Translations under genes and position numbers: made by a program
Notes under the pieces: model-generated
What the model was told of the DNA's origin: nothing
The model's database searches: none
The model's input: only the letters and a program-made list of their open reading frames with translations
Assembly: GCA_944383855.1 (NCBI GenBank)
Contig: CALWRB010000033.1
Location: 1 to 64,000 of the forward strand
DNA length: 64,000 bases
Source: an uncultured Lachnospiraceae bacterium
GTDB taxonomy: Bacteria > Bacillota > Clostridia > Lachnospirales > Anaerotignaceae
Reading direction: 5' to 3'
Shown here: one piece after another, positions 24,465 to 32,256 of the stretch
Numbering within the stretch: the stretch's first letter is position 1
Layout: the number at the start of each line of letters is the position of its first letter

Positions 24465-25427
24465 TTGGAACAAACCAATTCCACCGTGGAAGAACAGGAA
24501 AATGCAAAGAAACCCAAAACATCTTCCGTTACCATGAAAAAACCGATTCTTTACGGCATCTGTGCTGCACTGGCAGTCAGCCTTGGCTGCAGCGGTTACT
24601 TTGCAAACTCCTATCTGAATACCAAAAATGAACTGGATATGGCTTCTGCCGGCTTAGAGCAAGCGCAGACAGAAAACAGCCAACTGGAAAAACAAAGAAC
24701 CACACTTCTTCAGGAATCCGAGGATTATTCGGAGCATATCGAAACCCTGCAGCAGCAGGCAGAAAGCCTGGAAGAAAAAGTACTGATTCTCAACGAGGAA
24801 AAAGAACAGCTTAACGACCGTCTTAGCACACTGGAAGATTCCGTTGCTACACCGCAGTCCTATACCATACAAACTGACGGCGACACCGCAACTTTTCTTT
24901 CCGATGTGACCATCAAAGGCGGTAACCGCGTTTCCGATTTGATGATTCGTCTGACACAACTGGAAAATGATCTTTCTCAGATCGACGCTTCCTTTACCAC
25001 CGCTTCCGCAGAGGTGGACGAAGCCTTGGCAACTTATAATATCCCTTCCGGCACACCGGTCGAAGGCGGTATCTTCTCCTCCGGTTTTAACCTGACAGGT
25101 GACAGTTCCATCGGTGATGGCAGAGTGCATAAAGGTGTGGATTTTTCCACTTCCAGCCGCCTGCTTCCGATTCAGGCTACTGCGGCAGGTACAGTTGTGA
25201 CAGCGACTTTCCATCCCGATTTTGGATATTATGTAGTAATCGATCATCTGAACGGCTATACCACATTATACGCACATTGCTCTGAGTTAACCGTTTCTGC
25301 TGGTGATAAAGTAAAAGCCGGCGATATCATTGGTATCACAGGCTCTACAGGGATCTCTACCGGCATTCACTGCCACTATGAAATTCAGTATAACGGCAGT
25401 TATGTCGATCCCGCAGATTATTTATAA
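24465..25427 (+). CDS. M23-family peptidoglycan endopeptidase, membrane-anchored
   Basis: A 320-aa cell-wall enzyme. Short charged cytoplasmic tail, membrane segment (about 27-47), coiled coil (about 52-120) and a C-terminal LytM/M23 zinc peptidase domain (about 205-320). Zinc ligands are in HKGVDF (H-x3-D) and in the later YAH and GIHCHYEI motifs. All M23 ligands appear present, so it is probably active rather than an EnvC-like degenerate domain. The start is a TTG at 24465 behind AAAGGTGATTTCC. It is monocistronic, with its own promoter and terminator. Confidence 0.88.
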   Translation: MEQTNSTVEEQENAKKPKTSSVTMKKPILYGICAALAVSLGCSGYFANSYLNTKNELDMASAGLEQAQTENSQLEKQRTTLLQESEDYSEHIETLQQQAESLEEKVLILNEEKEQLNDRLSTLEDSVATPQSYTIQTDGDTATFLSDVTIKGGNRVSDLMIRLTQLENDLSQIDASFTTASAEVDEALATYNIPSGTPVEGGIFSSGFNLTGDSSIGDGRVHKGVDFSTSSRLLPIQATAAGTVVTATFHPDFGYYVVIDHLNGYTTLYAHCSELTVSAGDKVKAGDIIGITGSTGISTGIHCHYEIQYNGSYVDPADYL

Positions 25428-25456
25428 AACAACAAAAAAATACGCAGTATCTACGG

Positions 25457-25488
25457 ACGGTGCCCTTCTTTACGGCACCGTTTTTTTT
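25457..25488 (+). terminator. Terminator after the M23 peptidase gene
   Basis: Stem ACGGTGCC (25457-25464) / GGCACCGT (25474-25481) followed by eight T. Confidence 0.9.
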
Positions 25489-25627
25489 GCGCCTTTTTCG
25501 CTTTTTTGCATTCATTGATTTTGCCCCACTGCTTTTGGGGAATCCTTTTCGATTTCCTTTCCGGATAATAGTGCCGTATTACATCATATCAAAATAGCGC
25601 CTTGCCGCTCTTTTTTTCCCAAAAAGA

Positions 25628-25656
25628 TTGCTTTTCTATCGAAACTGTGCTATGTT
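25628..25656 (+). promoter_or_regulatory. Promoter of the csoR-EamA operon
   Basis: -35 TTGCTT (25628-25633), 17-bp spacer, -10 TATGTT (25651-25656). The operator at 25661-25681 covers the expected transcription start. Confidence 0.6.
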
Positions 25657-25660
25657 TTCT

Positions 25661-25681
25661 ATATCCCCCCACAGGGGATAT
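25661..25681 (+). promoter_or_regulatory. CsoR-type operator
   Basis: Inverted repeat ATATCCCC (25661-25668), 5-bp centre, GGGGATAT (25674-25681). A C-run facing a G-run flanked by AT is the recognised shape of CsoR-family operators. It is 15 bp upstream of the repressor start, which suggests autorepression relieved by metal. Confidence 0.75.
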
Positions 25682-25696
25682 GAAGGAGGAATGGAT

Positions 25697-25963
25697 ATGT
25701 CACATCATCAAGAAACCAAACAAGTTCTTCACCGTCTTTCCAGAGCAATCGGGCACTTGGAAGCGGTGAAAAAAATGGTAGAAGAAGAACAGGACTGCTG
25801 CGAAATTTTAATTCAGCTTGCCGCCGTCAGATCCGCGATCCATAATACAGGAAAAGTCATTTTAAAAGACCATATTCAGCACTGTATCGCGGAAGCAGTA
25901 GAAAACCAAGACCAAAAAGCGCTTGATGACCTTTCTGTCGCGATCGATCGATTTATGAAATGA
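25697..25963 (+). CDS. CsoR-family metal-sensing repressor
   Basis: An 88-aa all-helical DNA-binding repressor (DUF156). Cys34, His59 and Cys63 have the exact spacing (25 and 4) of the copper(I) ligands in Bacillus CsoR, so copper is the best guess among copper, nickel and sulfide sensors. An extra Cys35 lies beside Cys34. I chose the ATG at 25697, 7 bp from GGAGG; the ATG at 25691 is too close. A palindromic operator lies upstream and an EamA transporter starts 9 bp downstream, so the pair forms an operon. Confidence 0.88.
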   Translation: MSHHQETKQVLHRLSRAIGHLEAVKKMVEEEQDCCEILIQLAAVRSAIHNTGKVILKDHIQHCIAEAVENQDQKALDDLSVAIDRFMK

Positions 25964-25972
25964 GGGATTTCT

Positions 25973-26848
25973 ATGCTATCGAAACAAACTGCAATTTTAT
26001 GCGCCATACTTGCCGCGGCATTATACGCGCTCAACTCTCCCCTCTCCAAACTGCTGTTAGAACAGATCCCGCCAACCTTGATGGCTGCGTTTTTATATCT
26101 TGGCGCAGGGATCGGTCTTAGTTTGCTGCGTTTCGTGCAGCGTGCCATGAAACAAGAACGAAACGAAGCGCCTTTAACCAAGCGGGAACTGCCTTACACC
26201 GCCGCTATGGTGCTGTTAGATATTGCCGCGCCGATTTTTCTGATGGTCGGGCTTACCATGACGACAGCGGCAAACGCTTCTTTACTGAATAACTTTGAAA
26301 TTGTTGCCACTTCCGTGATCGCGCTTTGTATCTTCCACGAAGCCATTTCCAAACGGCTTTGGGCAGCAATCGTATTAGTCACCATTTCCAGCATCGTTCT
26401 TTCTGTAGAAGACATGAGCAGTTTTTCCTTTTCCTTTGGCTCTGTTTTTGTATTGGCTGCCTGCGTCTGCTGGGGGCTGGAAAACAACTGCACGCGAATG
26501 CTTTCGCAAAAAGATCCTCTTGAAATCGTTGTCATCAAAGGCTTTGGCTCAGGCACCGGCTCTCTCCTGCTGGCATGGCTGCAAAACGAAACGGTGACCT
26601 CGGTCGGCTATGTCCTGCTTGCACTTCTGCTTGGATTTGTCGCATACGGCTTAAGTATCGTCTTTTATATCTATGCCCAACGCGGTCTTGGCGCCGCAAA
26701 AACCAGCACCTATTACGCTCTGGCGCCATTTATCGGTGTCGCTCTGTCGTTATTGATCTTTCGGGAGAAACCGACACTGTCTTTTACCATCGCACTGCTG
26801 ATCATGATTGCCGGCACTTATCTGGCGTCTACCGATACCGCAGATTAG
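25973..26848 (+). CDS. EamA/DMT-family transporter
   Basis: A 291-aa polytopic membrane protein with about ten hydrophobic segments arranged as two EamA repeats (LAAALYALNSPLSKLLL at the start of the first, VLAACVCWGLENNCTR at the start of the second). The family moves metabolites or, less often, metals. Placement directly behind a CsoR-type repressor suggests an exporter or importer controlled by a metal; the substrate is unknown. Confidence 0.87.
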   Translation: MLSKQTAILCAILAAALYALNSPLSKLLLEQIPPTLMAAFLYLGAGIGLSLLRFVQRAMKQERNEAPLTKRELPYTAAMVLLDIAAPIFLMVGLTMTTAANASLLNNFEIVATSVIALCIFHEAISKRLWAAIVLVTISSIVLSVEDMSSFSFSFGSVFVLAACVCWGLENNCTRMLSQKDPLEIVVIKGFGSGTGSLLLAWLQNETVTSVGYVLLALLLGFVAYGLSIVFYIYAQRGLGAAKTSTYYALAPFIGVALSLLIFREKPTLSFTIALLIMIAGTYLASTDTAD

Positions 26849-26873
26849 CGTCTTTTTTTCGCCTCAAACAAAA

Positions 26874-26929
26874 CAGCACCTTCCAAGTCGGTATTTTTTA
26901 CTACCTTTATTAGAAGATGCTGTTTTTTT
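26874..26929. terminator. Terminator between the EamA gene and trmL
   Basis: CAGCA-C-CTTC (from 26874) pairs with GAAG-A-TGCTG (to 26922) across a long loop, followed by a T-run. A-rich sequence on the left allows use by trmL as well. Confidence 0.65.
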
Positions 26930-26931
26930 GA

Positions 26932-27420
26932 TTACCAATGATGATGGTGCAGCTGCCCTTGCTGGTTCAATCCCGCAAAGCCCTGTTGGCGCAGTGCCTC
27001 ATATAAAATGATCGCCACAGAATTGGATAAATTCAGACTTCTGGATGCCGCAAACATCGGGATACGAATACAGCCTTCCCGATACGCAAGCAAAATCTCC
27101 TCCGGAATGCCGGCACTCTCCTTGCCAAACATGATATAGTCCTCCGCCTCATAGGCAACATCACTGTATACCTTCTGCGCTTTCGTCGTCGCAAGCCACA
27201 GACGGATCCCCTGATTTTTGCGCAGAAAATCCTGGAAATCATCGTAATATCTCACGTCCAGCTGATCCCAATAATCTAATCCCGCTCTTTTCAAATATTT
27301 ATCCTCCACCGAAAAGCCAAAAGGGCGGATCATATGCAGTGTCGACTGTGTGACCGCACAGGTTCTGGAGATATTCCCCGCGTTTTGCGGGATCTCAGGC
27401 TCCAATAATACAATATGCAT
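26932..27420 (-). CDS. trmL: tRNA (cytidine/uridine-34-2'-O)-methyltransferase TrmL
   Basis: SPOUT methyltransferase of 162 aa that methylates the wobble ribose of tRNA-Leu isoacceptors. N-terminal PEIPQNAGNISRTCA, the FGKESAGIPEE knot loop and the SLNLSNSVAIILYEALRQ helix are typical. Full length. It stands alone on its strand. Confidence 0.93.
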   Translation of the reverse strand: MHIVLLEPEIPQNAGNISRTCAVTQSTLHMIRPFGFSVEDKYLKRAGLDYWDQLDVRYYDDFQDFLRKNQGIRLWLATTKAQKVYSDVAYEAEDYIMFGKESAGIPEEILLAYREGCIRIPMFAASRSLNLSNSVAIILYEALRQQGFAGLNQQGQLHHHHW

Positions 27421-27571
27421 TTGCTCACTCTCTTTCCCTCTGTCGTTCTGATTTCTCTATCCCCCACAGCATATCAAAAACAGCGTGCCGCTTCAACCCT
27501 CTTTTTTCTAAAAAACCCCCTCTTGCCGCCTTTTCCTTCGGCGATACCTTCCGAACTGGAAAAAATAACCA

Positions 27572-27600
27572 TTGACGAATCGCGATTTTTGTATTATTAT
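27572..27600 (+). promoter_or_regulatory. perR promoter
   Basis: -35 TTGACG (27572-27577), 17-bp spacer, -10 TATTAT (27595-27600). Confidence 0.7.
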
Positions 27601-27607
27601 TAAATAA

Positions 27608-27619
27608 CAATAATTATTG
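27608..27619 (+). promoter_or_regulatory. Candidate PerR/Fur-type operator
   Basis: Perfect 12-bp palindrome CAATAATTATTG in an AT-rich dyad just downstream of the -10, close to the PerR box pattern TTATAATNATTATAA. The placement suggests autoregulation. Confidence 0.5.
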
Positions 27620-27635
27620 ATTGAGGAGTGTTCTT

Positions 27636-28055
27636 ATGAAGGAGATTACGCAAACCTTACGTGAAAACGGTTTAAAGGTAACGCCGCAGCGTATTGCGAT
27701 TTATAATATGCTGTTGGAAACGCATGCGCATCCCACTGCAGAAACCATCTATAAAACGCTTTCTCCGCAGCACCCTGCCATGAGTCTTGCGACCATTTAC
27801 AAGACATTGGATTTCTTTAAACAAGTCGGTTTGGTGCAGGAGTTGAATGTCGGAGAATCCAGTTCGCGTTATGATGCTATGGTAACTCCCCACCCGCACT
27901 TGATTTGTACGCATTGCGGCAAAGTGGAAGATCTGATGATAGACGAGCTTTCGCATCTGCATCAAAAGCTGCCGCAGGATATCGGGTTTGATATCACCTT
28001 TGAGCAGCTGCTGTTCTACGGCATCTGCCACAGCTGTAAAGAAAAAGAAGCGTAA
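27636..28055 (+). CDS. perR: Fur-family regulator, PerR-like peroxide sensor
   Basis: A 139-aa Fur-fold repressor. Winged-helix N-terminus (residues 1-80: KVTPQRIAIYNML, then LATIYKTLDFF), the regulatory metal site with His in HAHPTAETIY and the SSRYD motif whose Asp marks PerR rather than Fur, and the structural zinc site CTHC...CHSC. The start at 27636 follows GAGGAGTGTTCTT. An operator-like palindrome overlaps its promoter. No peroxidase genes are adjacent, so it would act on distant targets. Confidence 0.88.
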   Translation: MKEITQTLRENGLKVTPQRIAIYNMLLETHAHPTAETIYKTLSPQHPAMSLATIYKTLDFFKQVGLVQELNVGESSSRYDAMVTPHPHLICTHCGKVEDLMIDELSHLHQKLPQDIGFDITFEQLLFYGICHSCKEKEA

Positions 28056-28227
28056 GTGCTTGTTTGCATCACTGCGGTACGGGATCGCGCAGAAACCTGC
28101 CCGTTTTATGTTCGCACAGAACAAAAAAAGGATCCGTTTCGGATCCATTTCAGGGTATTCCCCAACAACGATGCCCGATCGTCAAAGCCGCTTTCCTACA
28201 AGCCTTTGACGAATAGACAAAAGCAGA
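28056..28227. other. Region after perR, no gene recognised
   Basis: Contains a short GC-rich hairpin (GGATCCG/CGGATCC around 28139-28156) with an A-run on its left, so it could terminate minus-strand transcripts. No coding frame of merit. Confidence 0.4.
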
Positions 28228-28273
28228 AAGCAGAAATTTCGTTGGCAAAAAAGTCTTGAAATTTCTGCTTTTT
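28228..28273 (+). terminator. Terminator after perR
   Basis: A 13-bp perfect stem AAGCAGAAATTTC (28228-28240) / GAAATTTCTGCTT (28258-28270) leading into T's. Confidence 0.8.
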
Positions 28274-28424
28274 CTTTGTTGTAAATGGTTAATAAACGGA
28301 TAACGACCGCAAATGAACGCATTTTGAAAACTTTTTCTTCTCCTGCCCCGTTTTCCTGAAAAAAAACAGATTTTTTCTGTTTTACGGCAAAAAAGAAAAC
28401 CGCCTTGCCGTTTTCACGAAAAAA

Positions 28425-28473
28425 ACCGATGCACACGCATTTTTCTTCTGTGCATCGGTCGTTTTTTTTTTTT
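28425..28473. terminator. Strong terminator downstream of the YccF gene
   Basis: Stem ACCGATGCACA (28425-28435) / TGTGCATCGGT (28449-28459), A-run on the left and a 12-T run on the right, so it works on both strands. It ends the minus-strand pepP-DUF2161-yccF transcript. Confidence 0.85.
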
Positions 28474-28494
28474 GATTTTCAGGGAAAGCGCACA

Positions 28495-28857
28495 TCATCG
28501 AATCCTTGCGCCAAATGGCGTCAATGCCAACTGCGCAAATTTAAAATGCTGCAATCCAAACGGTATCCCGATGATCGTCAGGCAGGAAACAGCCCCCATC
28601 ACCACAAACAGTAATGTCAGTTCCAACCCGCAAAGCAACACCCAGACCACATTTAACAAGATAGACCCGGAACCCATGCTGCCGTAATCGATCTCATGTC
28701 CAAACGGCCACAATGCCAATTTTGCGAATTTAAAGCACTGCAAGCCGATCGGGATCCCTATGATGGTAATGCAGATGATACAGCCTGCCAAAAACCAGCC
28801 GATCGCCGCAATCAATCCCCCAAAAATCAGCCACAGGATATTTCCCAGTACGGTCAT
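28495..28857 (-). CDS. YccF domain-containing membrane protein
   Basis: A 120-aa inner-membrane protein with two copies of the YccF block (W-x-I/L-x-x-G ... TIIGIPxGLQxFKxAxLxLxPFG): one in each half, with hydrophobic stretches between. Function unknown; family members are found across bacteria. It overlaps the DUF2161 gene by 4 bp, so the two are translationally coupled. Confidence 0.88.
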   Translation of the reverse strand: MTVLGNILWLIFGGLIAAIGWFLAGCIICITIIGIPIGLQCFKFAKLALWPFGHEIDYGSMGSGSILLNVVWVLLCGLELTLLFVVMGAVSCLTIIGIPFGLQHFKFAQLALTPFGARIR

Positions 28858-29579
28858 GTCTTCTCACTTCCTTCCCGATCCGCATAGTACGCACGATAAT
28901 ATGCCGTTACTTTTTCATAATACACATCTTCCATTGCTTCCTTTCCTGCCGCGGAAAGTCGGTAAACGCCTTTTGCCGCCCGTTCGTACCAATGGTTATA
29001 ATTAGAAGAAAGCAGCCGCAGGCGGTCCTCCTCCACACCCATCTTACGAAGCTCCGCAAGAGAGATCTCTCCCGTTTTTTCCAACAGGCAGCATAGTGCG
29101 ATGCTTTTTTCTTTATACGCCGTCATAATTTTCCTGCGCGTGATACCGCCCTCATTCAAATCCAACAGGCGATCTCTCGCCTCTTTGCAGATACGCGCCC
29201 GTGCCTTTTTGTTTTTTTGAAAAATCGGGCTGTCCAAGGGGGAAAGCACCACTTCCGCCGTTTGCAGCGGACTGTCCAGCGCGACTGTGATCAGCCCCGC
29301 GCCCAAACGCTTCATCAGCTGCAGCATATCCCGATACGCACGACCCTTCTGCTCCTTCGGTCGGGGTATTGCCGCAAATACATACTCCGCTGTCTGCTGG
29401 CGTTGAATGATCTGATACACCAATTTCAGACTGAAAGCGCGTTTTAGCTCTACGATCACCAAGGTATCGTCCCGTATCGCTGCAATATCGCAATCCTTCA
29501 CTTCCGCCCGCACCGTATACCCCGCCTCTTGCAGCAGCGCACAGACGGGTGCATACAGATCCGCTTCCTGCAATGTCAT
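28854..29579 (-). CDS. DUF2161 family protein, putative PD-(D/E)XK nuclease fold
   Basis: A 241-aa protein. Its first 110 residues carry the nuclease-like pattern: Glu in AEVKDCDIAAI, the Asp of the same block, and ELK in VIVELKRAF (about residues 45-52). The rest is helical and may bind nucleic acid (ITRRKIMTAYKEKSIALCCLLE). The second ATG (29579) is better spaced from GGGAGA than the first (29585). It overlaps pepP upstream and yccF downstream. Biological role unknown. Confidence 0.75.
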   Translation of the reverse strand: MTLQEADLYAPVCALLQEAGYTVRAEVKDCDIAAIRDDTLVIVELKRAFSLKLVYQIIQRQQTAEYVFAAIPRPKEQKGRAYRDMLQLMKRLGAGLITVALDSPLQTAEVVLSPLDSPIFQKNKKARARICKEARDRLLDLNEGGITRRKIMTAYKEKSIALCCLLEKTGEISLAELRKMGVEEDRLRLLSSNYNHWYERAAKGVYRLSAAGKEAMEDVYYEKVTAYYRAYYADREGSEKT

Positions 29580-30835
29580 ATGCATTCTCCCTTAGTTGCC
29601 ATAAATGCTTCGATCTCCTCTGTCGTACGGATCATTTTCTCTGTCAGCACACGGCAGCCGTCCTCTGTCACCAGTACATCGTCCTCAATGCGAATGCCGA
29701 TCTCCCACTGCGCAATATACAGCCCCGGTTCTACCGTCAGCACCATTCCCGGCACCAGATCTCTTGCGATATACCTGCCGATATCGTGTGTTTCCGCTCC
29801 CAAGTAATGGCTCACGCCATGGTAATAATATTCCGATACTTCTTTTTTGCTGCGCACCAAACCGATGGAAGAAAGCGCCTCAAAATAATAATCCTTCAAT
29901 ATCTCATTGAGCGATGCAAACGGCACACCCGGACGAATCGCTTCGATCACCCGTCTTTGTCCTTCCAGCACGATATCATAGACCATTTTCTGTCTGGGGG
30001 TAAATTTCCCATTGACGGGAAATGTTCTTGTAATATCGCCGTTATACCACTCCACCTGCGCGCCCGCGTCCACCAAAAGCAGATCGCCGTCTTTCGTACG
30101 GCAATTATTTTTGCTGTAATGCAGTATCGTTCCTCTGGGTCCCGATGCCGCAATGGTCTGAAACGCTTTTTCTCTGGCGCCGTGCCGCATCAGTGTAAAA
30201 TCAAAATACGCTTCTATCTCGTACTCCATCATACCGGGTTTTGCGTGCGCCATCATCGCAAGCAGACCCTGCCTTGTGATCTCCATAGCTTTTTCCATTC
30301 GTTCCAGTTCATAAGGCTCTTTTTGCAGCCGAAGATCGCCGAAAATCGGATACAAGTCCACCAAAGTCACAGCGGGATACTGCGCCCTTACCTCCTGCGC
30401 AAACATCACACCCTGCACAGGAGAAGCGTTCCAGTCACGATTTTCCAGATCCAACGCAACCGTGGTAAGATTCTTGCGTAATATCGTTTCCGCCAGGTCC
30501 TGACGAAATTCGTCTATATAGCTTATCTGTGCAATACCGCTTCTTTCCTGCGCCTGCAAAGGGGTGATCACCGCACCCACCCACTTGGCAAGATATCCGT
30601 TATCCCGCGGGATATACAGCACTTCGCTGACCTCTCCCGCCTGTTTAGTCATCATAAAAATACACTTTTCTTCCTCTATTCCCGTCACATAATAAAAATT
30701 TCTGTCCGGTGAAAACGGATACACCTCATCGCCGCGTTTATACGGCGCCTGCCCCGCAAATAATACGGCTGCTGTGCCGTCTTGCAGACGGTCTGCCAAT
30801 TTTTCACGATTCCGAATAAAAAACTGTTCTGCCAT
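29576..30835 (-). CDS. pepP: Xaa-Pro aminopeptidase family protein (M24B)
   Basis: A 419-aa dinuclear-metal peptidase that removes N-terminal residues ahead of proline. N-terminal creatinase-like domain (1-170), then the pita-bread catalytic domain with metal ligands in LLVDAGAQ (Asp), NGDITRTF (Asp), GVSHYLGAETHD (His), VEPGLY (Glu) and IRIEDDVLV (Glu). All five ligands are present. Cytoplasmic, no signal peptide. First gene of a three-gene overlapping operon. Confidence 0.9.
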   Translation of the reverse strand: MAEQFFIRNREKLADRLQDGTAAVLFAGQAPYKRGDEVYPFSPDRNFYYVTGIEEEKCIFMMTKQAGEVSEVLYIPRDNGYLAKWVGAVITPLQAQERSGIAQISYIDEFRQDLAETILRKNLTTVALDLENRDWNASPVQGVMFAQEVRAQYPAVTLVDLYPIFGDLRLQKEPYELERMEKAMEITRQGLLAMMAHAKPGMMEYEIEAYFDFTLMRHGAREKAFQTIAASGPRGTILHYSKNNCRTKDGDLLLVDAGAQVEWYNGDITRTFPVNGKFTPRQKMVYDIVLEGQRRVIEAIRPGVPFASLNEILKDYYFEALSSIGLVRSKKEVSEYYYHGVSHYLGAETHDIGRYIARDLVPGMVLTVEPGLYIAQWEIGIRIEDDVLVTEDGCRVLTEKMIRTTEEIEAFMATKGECI

Positions 30836-31021
30836 GACACTCCCTCACTTTCTGTTTCTGGAAGAAGTATAACACAAATGCCCCGCAAATACATGAATTT
30901 CCCGAAGGTTTTACAAAGTTTCGATCTCACTTGAATTCTTTTTCGCAAGATTTGTGCAAATAATACATTATTTTTAAAAATATTTAGTTATTTTACACTT
31001 TTCACGAACTTATTTTTCCTG

Positions 31022-31027
31022 TATAAT
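31022..31027 (+). promoter_or_regulatory. -10 element upstream of azlC
   Basis: Consensus TATAAT (31022-31027) with a weak TTTTCA -35 17 bp upstream. It implies a leader of about 135 nt before azlC. Confidence 0.5.
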
Positions 31028-31165
31028 AACATCACTGCGAAAAAAAACAAACTGCCGCCCGTCCCGTTTTTTTGAGGAGATGGATTCTCACTTCATAAAA
31101 CGAATCACAGGCAGTATGATTTTCAAAAGTTCTGCTATCTGATTATTTTGGGAGGGACCTATTTT

Positions 31166-31864
31166 ATGAAACAGGAATTTCGCTATGCCTTTCGACAGAC
31201 GATCCCGATTATGGCGGGGTATCTTTCCATGGGCATTGCTTATGGACTTTTACTGCAAAATATGGGTTATAATGTTTGGTGGTCAGGGCTGAGCAGCCTG
31301 TTTATCTATGCCGGCGCCATGCAATTTGTGATGTTGAACTTTCTGAAAGGTGGTTTTTCTCTCATCAGTGTCGCAGTTATGACACTTTTAGTCAACAGCA
31401 GACATATGTTCTACGGGCTTTCTTTTTTAGAGGTCTTTCCCAAAATGGGGAAAAAACAAGCATATATGATTCAAGGTCTGACCGATGAAACCTACTCCCT
31501 GCTCTGTTCCCAACAAGAGCAGCCCGATTTAGATATGAAAAAAGTCTTTTTCTTCATTACGCTTCTGGATCACAATTGGTGGACACTTGGCTCTGTTCTG
31601 GGCAGTCTTGTAGGCAGCCTGATCACATTTGATACCACAGGTCTGGATTTTGCGATGACTGCGCTGTTTGTCGTTATTTTTACGGAACAATGGCTTTCAG
31701 CAAAAAGCCATCTGCCTGCCCTCATCGGTGGCATCACCGCATTGATCTGCCTGCCGCTGTTTGGTCCGTCTAATTTTATCCTGCCGACATTGATCTTCTG
31801 TGTTGCTATACTTCTGGCGCTGAAACCCATCATTTCCGCAAAAACCGAGGAGGAGAAAGCATGA
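31166..31864 (+). CDS. azlC: AzlC-family branched-chain amino acid exporter, large subunit
   Basis: A 232-aa membrane protein with the family N-terminus FRYAFRQTIPIMAGYLSMGIAYG and several hydrophobic segments. With AzlD it exports branched-chain or other hydrophobic amino acids. The ATG at 31166 follows GGGAGGG. Start of a two-gene operon with 4-bp overlap to azlD. A long leader is present, but I see no T-box or Lrp-type site in it. Confidence 0.9.
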   Translation: MKQEFRYAFRQTIPIMAGYLSMGIAYGLLLQNMGYNVWWSGLSSLFIYAGAMQFVMLNFLKGGFSLISVAVMTLLVNSRHMFYGLSFLEVFPKMGKKQAYMIQGLTDETYSLLCSQQEQPDLDMKKVFFFITLLDHNWWTLGSVLGSLVGSLITFDTTGLDFAMTALFVVIFTEQWLSAKSHLPALIGGITALICLPLFGPSNFILPTLIFCVAILLALKPIISAKTEEEKA

Positions 31865-32193
31865 CGATATCTTTTGCACAATCTGCTGCGATCATCGCGA
31901 TTGTCGCTGTTTGCACTTATATTACACGCGCGGTGCCCTTTTTGCTTTTTCGCGGGCGTCAACTGCCGCGTTCCATCATTTATCTGGGCAATATCCTGCC
32001 TACCACAATTATGGCGGTACTGGTCGTTTATTGTCTGAAAAGCACGACCTTCTCCTCTCTTGCCGGCTTTATGCCGCAGCTGATCTCGGTAGCGGTAGTC
32101 GTTTTACTGCACGTTTGGAAACGGAAAACACTCATCAGCATTGTAGGCGGCACATTGTGCTATATGTACTGTGTGCAAGTGCTGTTTCTTTAA
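31861..32193 (+). CDS. azlD: AzlD domain protein, exporter small subunit
   Basis: A 110-aa protein with three to four membrane segments and the family motif YITRAVPFLLFRGR near the N-terminus. It pairs with AzlC; the start overlaps the azlC stop (ATGA). Confidence 0.9.
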   Translation: MTISFAQSAAIIAIVAVCTYITRAVPFLLFRGRQLPRSIIYLGNILPTTIMAVLVVYCLKSTTFSSLAGFMPQLISVAVVVLLHVWKRKTLISIVGGTLCYMYCVQVLFL

Positions 32194-32209
32194 AAAAAGC
32201 AAAAAAAGG

Positions 32210-32248
32210 CCCTTTGTTTCGGAAAAATTCCGTTCCAAAGGGTTTTTT
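32210..32248. terminator. Terminator between azlD and the Mrp-type ATPase gene
   Basis: CCCTTTG (32210-32216) / CAAAGGG (32236-32242) with inner CGGAA/TTCCG pairing, T-run right and A-run left: bidirectional between convergent genes. Confidence 0.85.
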
Positions 32249-32256
32249 CATGTCTT

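Noticed and set aside
24097-24522. 141-aa minus-strand frame across the M23 promoter
   Set aside because: Overlaps a strong promoter and the start of a better-supported gene; low-complexity translation.
30940-31165. T-box or other amino-acid riboswitch in front of azlC
   Set aside because: No T-box sequence (AGGGUGGNACCGCG-like) or other riboswitch core seen; GGGAGGGACCT is only the ribosome-binding site.
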